From Pseudonocardia benzenivorans CB1190 (GTDB lineage: Bacteria > Actinomycetota > Actinomycetes > Mycobacteriales > Pseudonocardiaceae), in NCBI RefSeq assembly GCF_000196675.2, contig NC_015312.1:3410001-3474000 (forward strand): a DNA stretch of 64,000 nucleotides, given 5' to 3'. Below are positions 58,687-64,000 of the stretch, one piece after another. The translations under genes were made by a program, and so were the position numbers. The notes beneath the pieces were generated by a model. That model saw only the letters and a program-made list of their open reading frames with translations. It searched no databases and was not told where the DNA came from. Within the stretch, counting starts at the first letter, position 1, and each line of letters begins with the position of its first letter.

Positions 58687-59766
58687 TCAGGGGCGCAGCT
58701 CCAGCACCAGGTTCAGCGGGGCCTCGACGGGAAGCCTGCGTACGCGGGTGAACCCGGCGGCCGCCGCGGTCTCGCGCAGCAGTGCCTCGCCGGCCTGCGT
58801 GCCCAGCGGCGCCGGACCGCCGGTGCCGGCGGTCTGGGAGACGGCGTTGGGTGTGCAGATCAACGTGGACACCGCGTAGAACATCCGGCCGGACGGCGTC
58901 AGGTTGTCTTCTACGCGGTCGGCGGCGAGCGGCTCGACGAGCATCACCGCGCCGTCGGGGGCCAGCGCGGCGCGGGCCTGGACTAGCGCGCCGACCGGAT
59001 CGCCGAGATCGTGCAGCGAGTCGAAGAACGTGACCAGCGTGTAGTCGGCGCCGGGCAGGTCGGTGGCCGTCCCTACCTCGAACCGCACCCGGTCGGCCAT
59101 GCCGGCGTCCGCTGCGGTCGCGCGTGCGTGCGCCACAGATGCCTCGTGGTAGTCGACGCCGAGCACCCGCGCAGCAGGGAAGTGCTCCGCGACGGCGAGC
59201 GTCGGCGTGCCGTACCCCGCGCCGACGTCGAGGACGGAGCCACCGGTGACCAGCGTGGCCGTCACGGACCCCAGCTGATCGAGCGCGGCACCGATCAGCT
59301 CCGGCGGCAGCGCGACCCGGGTCAGCGCGTCGCTGCCGTGCCAGAACAGCGCGTCGTGGCGGTGCCAGCCGAAGCCGCGGCCGGCCGCGAACGCGGCGGC
59401 GAACTCGTCGAAGCCTGCGCCCATCGAGCGGAACATGTCGGTGCAGGCATCCACCATCGCGAGGCCGGGTCCGCGCAGCAGCGCGCCCGCCACCCCGTCG
59501 GGCAGCATGAACGTCCCGTCCTTCGGCTGGTAGGTCAAGTAGCCCCCGGCGGCCTGCGCCCGGCACCATTCACGCACCAGCGGCTCTGCGACTCCGGTGC
59601 GGCCGGCCAGCTCGGCCGCGGTCATGGGCCCGGCGCCGGCCAGCTCCTTCCACAGCCCCGCGCGCGTGCCGAGCGCGACGAGCAGCACGCCCAGCGAGCC
59701 CGCCAGCTCGTCCACGAGCTGGCCGACCACGGTGTCGGGTGTCCGTTCCTCGGTTGCGGTGTTCAT
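58687..59766 (-). CDS. SAM-dependent methyltransferase with N-terminal winged-helix dimerisation domain
   Basis: A 359-residue class I methyltransferase. The N-terminal part (VVGQLVDELAGSLGVLLVALGTRAGLWKELAGAGPMTAAELAGRTGVAEPLVREWCRAQAAGGYL) is the winged-helix segment of the O-methyltransferase/regulatory group. The SAM-binding motif is VLDVGAGYGTPTLAVAEHFPAARVLGVDYHE, with the acidic ribose ligand in GVDYHE, and post-motif FFDSLHDLGDP. The protein could methylate a small molecule or be an enzyme-like regulator. The ATG at 59766 follows GGAGGTGC. It precedes the AAA regulator by 21 bases and is divergent from the small protein/amidase pair. Confidence 0.85.
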   Translation of the reverse strand: MNTATEERTPDTVVGQLVDELAGSLGVLLVALGTRAGLWKELAGAGPMTAAELAGRTGVAEPLVREWCRAQAAGGYLTYQPKDGTFMLPDGVAGALLRGPGLAMVDACTDMFRSMGAGFDEFAAAFAAGRGFGWHRHDALFWHGSDALTRVALPPELIGAALDQLGSVTATLVTGGSVLDVGAGYGTPTLAVAEHFPAARVLGVDYHEASVAHARATAADAGMADRVRFEVGTATDLPGADYTLVTFFDSLHDLGDPVGALVQARAALAPDGAVMLVEPLAADRVEDNLTPSGRMFYAVSTLICTPNAVSQTAGTGGPAPLGTQAGEALLRETAAAAGFTRVRRLPVEAPLNLVLELRP

Positions 59767-59881
59767 CGTGCACCTCCGGTTCGCTGTTCCGTCCTCTCTG
59801 CGGCGCGAGATCGGACCTCGCGGGCCGCTAGGCCGGAACTCGCGCCCGTCAGGTGGACCCACCGAAGGAGGAGAAAAGACC

Positions 59882-60169
59882 ATGTTCCTCAGCGCCTACC
59901 ACTTCGACGGCGACCCGACGACGCTCGTGCCGGCCTACGACCGGATGCAGGAGGGCTTCCCTCCCGACATGTTCGACCTGCACGCCTGCGTCGTCACGGG
60001 GTCCGGCATCACCGTCTATGACGGCTGCCCGAGCAGGGCGGACTTCGAACGATTCGCCGTCAGCCCCGAGTTCCGCTCGGGCGTCGCGGCAGCGGGACTT
60101 CCGCAGCCGCGGATCCAGCCGCTGGGCGAGGTCCACTACGCCGTCGCCGGGAAGACGGTGTTGCGATGA
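59882..60169 (+). CDS. Small dimeric alpha-beta-barrel-like protein
   Basis: A 95-residue protein, MFLSAYHFDGDPTTLVPAYDRMQEGFPPDMFDLHACVVTGSGITVYDGCPSRADFERFAVSPEFR, then LPQPRIQPLGEVHYAVAG. The beta-alpha-beta-beta-alpha-beta layout and His residues resemble small stress-responsive or ABM-type barrel proteins, which may be monooxygenases or lactone/ligand binders; a function cannot be fixed. It has an excellent AAGGAGGAG site and overlaps the amidase start by 4 bases, so the two are co-translated. Confidence 0.72.
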   Translation: MFLSAYHFDGDPTTLVPAYDRMQEGFPPDMFDLHACVVTGSGITVYDGCPSRADFERFAVSPEFRSGVAAAGLPQPRIQPLGEVHYAVAGKTVLR

Positions 60170-61635
60170 CTCTCGCCACCGACCTGGCCGGCCTCGACGC
60201 CACCGCACAAGCCGAGCTCGTGCACAGCGGCGAGGTGTCGGCGGCGGAGCTCGTCGACGCGGCGATCGAGCGCATCGAGCGGCTGAACCCGCAGCTCAAC
60301 GCCGTGGCCCTCCCTATGTTCGAGCACGCGCGGGACGCCGTGCGGACCGGTGTCCCCAGCGGGCCGTTCGCGGGGGTGCCGTACCTGCTCAAGGACCTGG
60401 TCGTGGAGATCGAGGGCACGCCGTTCCACGAGGGCTCGCTGTTCCTGCGCGACCACGTTTCCAGCTACACCTCCGAGCTGGTCACGCGGCTGCAGCGGGC
60501 CGGGCTCGTGGTGCTCGGCAGGACCAGCACGCCCGAGTTCGGGATGGCCCCGACGTGCGAATCGGCCCTGTACGGCCCCACCCGCAACCCGTGGGACCCC
60601 GCATACTCGACGAGCGGGTCGAGCGGCGGTTCGGCCGCCGCCGTCGCGTCGGGGATGGTACCGATGGCGCACGGCAACGACCTGGGCGGCTCGCTGCGAT
60701 TCCCGGCTGCGGCATGTGGGCTGTTCGGGCTCAAACCGACCAGGGCCCGCGTCCCTCTCGGCCCTGAGTACGGCGACGCGGTGTGCGGATGGGCCGTCGA
60801 GCACGCGCTCACGGTCTCGGTGCGCGACAGCGCGACGCTGCTCGACGCCACAGCGGGCCCCATGCTCGGCGATCCATACCCGGCCCCGCCGTTGGCCAGG
60901 CCGTTGCTCGCGGAGGTCGGCGCCGATCCCGGCAGGCTCCGCATCGCGTACAGCCCACGGACGCCGGGCGGAGCGCTTGGCCATCGCGACTGCGTCGCGG
61001 CGCTCGATGATGCGGTCGCGCTGTGCGCCTCGCTGGGTCACGAGGTGGTCGAGGCCGACCTACCCGGGCTCGACGAGACCGTGGGGGCCGCGATCGGGAC
61101 CGTCTTCGACAGCGCGACGGCATGGATCATCGGTTACTGGGCCCGCCGCCTCGGCCGCCGACCCGGCCCCGACGAGCTGGACCCGCTGACCCGCGCCTAC
61201 TGGGGGAGAGGCCGGCAGGTCAGCGCGGCCGACCACCTCCTCGCGGTGACGGATCTCCAGGCCTTCGCCCGCGCCGTCGCGCGGTTCCTCACCGGCTTCG
61301 ACGCCTGGCTCACCCCCACGATGTCCGAGCCGCCCGCGCTGCTCGGCGAGATCACCTCGACGCGCGAGGAACCGTTGCGTGCAGCCGAGCGCGGCGCCAG
61401 CACGGTGGCGTACCCGCTGGTCGTCGCGAACATCACCGGGAACCCGGCGATGTCGGTGCCGCTCAGCTGGAACGCTGCAGGCCTACCGATCGGAGTTCAC
61501 TTCCTGGGCCGGTTCGGGGACGAGGCGACGCTCCTGCGCCTGGCCGCCCAGCTGGAGGAGGCCCGGCCGTGGGCGAACCGCCGCGCCCCGCTCCACGCAA
61601 CGCTCGTCAAGTGTGGTGACCCGCAAGGTTGTTGA
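60166..61635 (+). CDS. Amidase (amidase-signature family), 3' end apparently altered by an insertion element
   Basis: A 489-residue amidase distinct from AmdA. The triad is intact: Lys76 in PYLLKDLVVE, cis-Ser near 152 in STSGSSGGSAAAV and nucleophile near 176 in HGNDLGGSLRFP. The C-terminal conserved part GNPAMSVPLSWNAAGLPIGVHFLGRFGDEATLLRLAAQLEEARPWANRRAPLHA is complete. The last residues (LVKCGDPQGC) and the stop seem to come from the insertion element, whose end begins near 61610 in the middle of the frame. Only the extreme tail is therefore replaced and activity may survive. Substrate unknown; the paired small protein gives no clue. Confidence 0.88.
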   Translation: MTLATDLAGLDATAQAELVHSGEVSAAELVDAAIERIERLNPQLNAVALPMFEHARDAVRTGVPSGPFAGVPYLLKDLVVEIEGTPFHEGSLFLRDHVSSYTSELVTRLQRAGLVVLGRTSTPEFGMAPTCESALYGPTRNPWDPAYSTSGSSGGSAAAVASGMVPMAHGNDLGGSLRFPAAACGLFGLKPTRARVPLGPEYGDAVCGWAVEHALTVSVRDSATLLDATAGPMLGDPYPAPPLARPLLAEVGADPGRLRIAYSPRTPGGALGHRDCVAALDDAVALCASLGHEVVEADLPGLDETVGAAIGTVFDSATAWIIGYWARRLGRRPGPDELDPLTRAYWGRGRQVSAADHLLAVTDLQAFARAVARFLTGFDAWLTPTMSEPPALLGEITSTREEPLRAAERGASTVAYPLVVANITGNPAMSVPLSWNAAGLPIGVHFLGRFGDEATLLRLAAQLEEARPWANRRAPLHATLVKCGDPQGC

Positions 61636-61733
61636 TCGAGTGCGGCTGGCGAGTCGGGGATCGGTGGGAGGCCGCCGATGGCGGACTGGGCTCGCCGACT
61701 GTGGTAGTCCTGAGCCCAGCTGTCGAGTGCGGC
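61636..61733. repeat. Two direct repeats at the IS end
   Basis: TCGAGTGCGGC at 61636-61646 and again at 61723-61733, 87 bases apart in the same orientation, in the non-coding end of the IS. They are probably transposase-binding sites. Confidence 0.6.
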
Positions 61734-61813
61734 AAGCCGGCTGTGGACGATCAGGCAATTCCGTAGGGCGGTGATCAAGTTATTCCCTAGGCGGTCTGGT
61801 CCGTGGTTGTGTT

Positions 61814-62581
61814 CTACCCGGCTTCTTGCTCTGCGGCCAGCGGGACACGGCCGGGACGCTTGCGTGGTCGGTAGCTGGCGCCGTTCATGTGGATGTGGTG
61901 ACTGGTGTTGATCAACCTGTCGAGCAAGGACTCGGCGACGACCGGGTTCGGGAACAGCGGATACCAGTCGACCGGGGAGCGGTTGGACGTCAGCACCAGC
62001 GACCGTCCGGCGCGTTCGTTGATCAGCTCGTAGAGGTCGTCGGCCTGGGCGGCGGTGAGTTCGCGCATGCCGAAGTCGTCGAGGATCAGCACGGCGGGGC
62101 GGGCGAGCTCGCGCAGCCGGCGGGCCCAGCTGTGATCGGCGTGGCCGCCGGCGAGCTCGGCCAGGACTCGGCTGGTCTTAGCGAACCGGACGTCGGCGCC
62201 GTGGCGAATGGCCTGGTGACCGAGGGCCTGTGCGACGAAGGTCTTGCCGACTCCGACCGGCCCGGTGAGGATCACCGACTCGCCGGCGTCGAGCCAGCGC
62301 AGCGCGGCCAGGTCTCGGATCTGCGCGGCGGGCAGCTTCGGGTTGGCGTGGAAGTCGAAGCCTTCCAGGGTGACCTGTTCTTCGAAGTGGGCCCGGCGCA
62401 GCCGGCGCGCGAACGCGGCCTGGTCGCGGCGGGCGACCTCGTCCTGGCAGAGGACTTGGAGGAAGTCCAGGTGGCCGAGCTCGCCGGCGCGGGCCTGAGC
62501 CAACCTGGCGTCAAGGGTGTCGAGCATCCCGGACAACTTCAGCGCCCGCAGCGCCCCGCGCAGTCCGTCGTCGGCGCTCAC
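61814..62581 (-). CDS. istB: IS21 helper ATPase IstB
   Basis: A 255-residue AAA+ ATPase that assists the IstA transposase. It has LKLSGMLDTLDARLAQARAGELGHLDFLQVLCQDEVARR at the N-terminus, FHANPKLPAAQIRDLAALRWLDAGESVILTGPVGVGKTFVAQALG with Walker A GPVGVGKT, ILDDFGMRELTAAQADDLYELI (Walker B), and SLVLTSNRSPVDWYPLFPNPVVAESLLDRLI (sensor and Arg finger area). The GTG at 62581 overlaps the istA stop by 4 bases, the usual translational coupling. Intact. Confidence 0.93.
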   Translation of the reverse strand: MSADDGLRGALRALKLSGMLDTLDARLAQARAGELGHLDFLQVLCQDEVARRDQAAFARRLRRAHFEEQVTLEGFDFHANPKLPAAQIRDLAALRWLDAGESVILTGPVGVGKTFVAQALGHQAIRHGADVRFAKTSRVLAELAGGHADHSWARRLRELARPAVLILDDFGMRELTAAQADDLYELINERAGRSLVLTSNRSPVDWYPLFPNPVVAESLLDRLINTSHHIHMNGASYRPRKRPGRVPLAAEQEAG

Positions 62582-64000
62582 CGCTGCCGCGCCTTCGGGT
62601 GTGAGCTCTTGGTGCCAGGGACGGACGCGATGGACAGGGGGACGACGTTCGCGGACGTGGCGGTCGAGGGGACGACGTCCGCCGGGGACGCGACGACGTC
62701 CGGCGGGTCGGCGAACAGGCGCTCGGGTCCATGCAGGTGCGCGGCGGCGCCGCCGTCCCCGGAGGCGCGGACCACGGCCCGTGCCTCGGTGCCCGCGGCC
62801 AGGATGCCCTTGACGGTGCGGTAGGTCGGGTCACCGACCTCGACCGCGCGGGCGCAGGCCGCTTCCAGACGGGCCGGCCCGTAGCGGTCGGCCAGCCCGA
62901 GCACCCCCTGCGCGGCGCGCAGCCGGAACAGCGCGTTGACCTCCAGCAACTCGTCGACCACCCGGGTGCAAGCGTCGCCGACCTCGGCGGCGCGGTCTCG
63001 ACACCAGGTTGGAGTGCGCATGTGGAACGCGATCTTCTCCGGCGGGTAGTCGGCCGTGTCGGTCTGTCGTCCCCACGGCTTGGTGACATGGGTCTTGACC
63101 AGCACGCCGTCGTGGAAGATCTGCACCGTGGTCGGGGTCTCGCGGACGTCGACGTGCTCGCCGATCAGCCGCCAGGGCACCGAGTAGAGCGTCTTCTTCC
63201 CGACCTTGACGTGGATGTCCGGGCCGACCTTCGGCCGCGACCACGATGCGAGTTCGAACTCGCTACGCGGCAACGGCAGCAGCGCCGGCTGCTCGACCGC
63301 CGCGAACACCGCCCCGGGCGCGGCTCCGTCCAGCGGCCGGCAGGCCCGGGTGCCGGCGACCTCGACACACCAGCGCAGCGCCGCGGCCTGCATCTGGGCC
63401 AGGCTGGCGAACTCACGGCCGCGCCAGAAGCTGTCCCGGACATAGGGCATCGGGCGCTCCACCCGCGCCTTGTCCCGCGGCTTGCGCGACCGGGCCGGGT
63501 CGATCAGCACCCCGTAGTGCTCGGCGAGCTCCCCGTAGGACCGGTTGAGCAGCGGGTCGTAGAGATCCGGACGATCGACCCCGGTCTTGAGGTTGTCGGG
63601 CACTAGCCGGGCCGGCGCACCGTCGAAGAATGCGAACGCGTCCACGTGGGCCCGGGTCCACTCCCGCTGGTCCATGGTCAGCACCGGGCGCACGAACATG
63701 TGTCGTGAGCAGGCCAGGACCAGCACGAACGCCCACACCGCCCGTCGACGGCCGGACTGCGGGTCGATCCACATCCCGAGCTTGCCGTAGTCGACCTGGC
63801 CCTCCGAGCCTGGCACCACGTCGTCCGGGCGCAGCACCCGTACCTGCTGCCGGCGGGACTCTTCAGGCAGGTTCGCCCGCACCCAGCGGCGCAGGCTGGC
63901 CACCGACGCCTCCAGGCCCCGCTCGTCACGCAGCCGCTGGTGAATCGTCGCCACCGTCACCGCCGCCTCGAGCTGGGTGACGATGTAGTCGCGGTGGGGC
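62578..64000 (-). CDS. istA: IS21 transposase IstA (5' end beyond window)
   Basis: The frame is open to the window edge, giving the last roughly 473 residues of the transposase; the N-terminal helix-turn-helix start is missing. Present are SLRRWVRANLPEESRRQQVRVLRPDDVVPGSEGQVDYGKLGMW with the first catalytic Asp in GQVDYG, LVPDNLKTGVDRPDLYDPLLNRSYGELAEHYGVLIDPARSRKPRDKARVERPMPYVRDSFW with the second Asp and the Glu in KARVER. All DDE residues are intact, so the element could be active. It ends in PGTKSSHPKARQR. Confidence 0.93.
   Translation of the reverse strand, partial: PHRDYIVTQLEAAVTVATIHQRLRDERGLEASVASLRRWVRANLPEESRRQQVRVLRPDDVVPGSEGQVDYGKLGMWIDPQSGRRRAVWAFVLVLACSRHMFVRPVLTMDQREWTRAHVDAFAFFDGAPARLVPDNLKTGVDRPDLYDPLLNRSYGELAEHYGVLIDPARSRKPRDKARVERPMPYVRDSFWRGREFASLAQMQAAALRWCVEVAGTRACRPLDGAAPGAVFAAVEQPALLPLPRSEFELASWSRPKVGPDIHVKVGKKTLYSVPWRLIGEHVDVRETPTTVQIFHDGVLVKTHVTKPWGRQTDTADYPPEKIAFHMRTPTWCRDRAAEVGDACTRVVDELLEVNALFRLRAAQGVLGLADRYGPARLEAACARAVEVGDPTYRTVKGILAAGTEARAVVRASGDGGAAAHLHGPERLFADPPDVVASPADVVPSTATSANVVPLSIASVPGTKSSHPKARQR

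Larger units (their letters stand above)
61610..64000 (-). mobile_element. IS21-family insertion sequence (partial; other end beyond window)
   Basis: An element with the two IS21 genes, istA (transposase, upstream) and istB (helper ATPase, downstream), on the minus strand. Near the end inside the window TCGAGTGCGGC occurs twice (61636-61646 and 61723-61733), consistent with the multiple internal transposase-binding repeats of IS21 ends. The terminus is estimated near 61610, at TGTGGTGACC, where the amidase frame loses family similarity. The opposite end is outside the window, so target duplication cannot be checked. Confidence 0.85.

Overview
The window is very GC-rich, with strong G/C bias at third codon positions, frequent GTG starts, dense ATGA/GTGA gene overlaps, lipobox ABC receptors and an actinobacterial-type 7Fe ferredoxin. 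This fits a high-GC actinobacterium; the catabolic gene content suggests a Pseudonocardia-like or Rhodococcus-like soil organism, but genus is an inference. No rRNA, tRNA or CRISPR array was seen.

Layout. 1-5.1 kb: end of a cupin-like gene, an FAD hydroxylase, a berberine-bridge-type FAD oxidase, then a decay zone with a gutted acyl-CoA synthetase, a frameshifted FAD monooxygenase and a LuxR-type C-terminal scrap. 5.3-6.6 kb: two small unknown genes and otherwise empty sequence. 6.6-9.7 kb: a hemerythrin-like/DUF2249 protein, 7Fe ferredoxin with an overlapping winged-helix regulator, and a MerR regulator with a classic 19-bp-spacer promoter. 9.8-15.4 kb: an ABC importer (receptor, double permease, ATPase) with a CaiB CoA-transferase. 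15.4-21 kb: a second CaiB gene, an IclR regulator and a tight thiolase / Zn-OB / CaiB / enoyl-CoA hydratase operon. 21.3-26.5 kb: NmrA-like reductase, TetR, two luciferase-like flavin monooxygenases and an SMP-30 lactonase. 27.5-33 kb: a carboxylesterase-like protein without its catalytic serine, a Baeyer-Villiger monooxygenase (BVMO), an amidohydrolase and an HSL-type hydrolase. 33.4-38.4 kb: SDR, MFS exporter, two paralogous TetRs and a GntR/FCD regulator. 38.6-47.5 kb: a seven-gene operon of a second BVMO, two PNPOx-like proteins, HyuA, HyuB, a TIM-barrel protein and an IlvD/Edd dehydratase. 47.7-49.3 kb: a TDT/SLAC1 transporter and an IS5-type transposase scrap. 49.8-55 kb: a cobalt nitrile hydratase cluster (ArsR, SRPBCC-AmiC-like fusion, amidase, beta, alpha, accessory protein) resembling the Rhodococcus nhl locus. 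55.6-61.6 kb: a large AAA/STAND regulator, a methyltransferase, a small alpha-beta-barrel-like protein and a second amidase whose 3' end runs into an IS21-type element that continues off the window.

How it fits together. Five promoters spread over 29 kb carry the same 27-bp element (GNATCC-N15-GNATCC) at nearly the same place relative to -35/-10 boxes. They lie in front of the ABC importer, the divergent CaiB gene, the esterase-like/BVMO operon, the BVMO/Hyu/IlvD operon and the gntR gene itself. I infer a GntR-controlled catabolic regulon that imports a substrate, makes its CoA thioester, inserts oxygen into a ring or ketone, and opens and dehydrates the products. A second shared element (core TGGGGT-N4-CnCCGT) links the TetR gene at 22.3 kb with the LLM/SMP-30 and esterase/BVMO promoters. 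The substrate cannot be read from the sequence; cyclic ketones, terpenoids or N-heterocycles are all possible. The nitrile hydratase cluster appears to be a separate nitrile-to-acid module with its own sensor.
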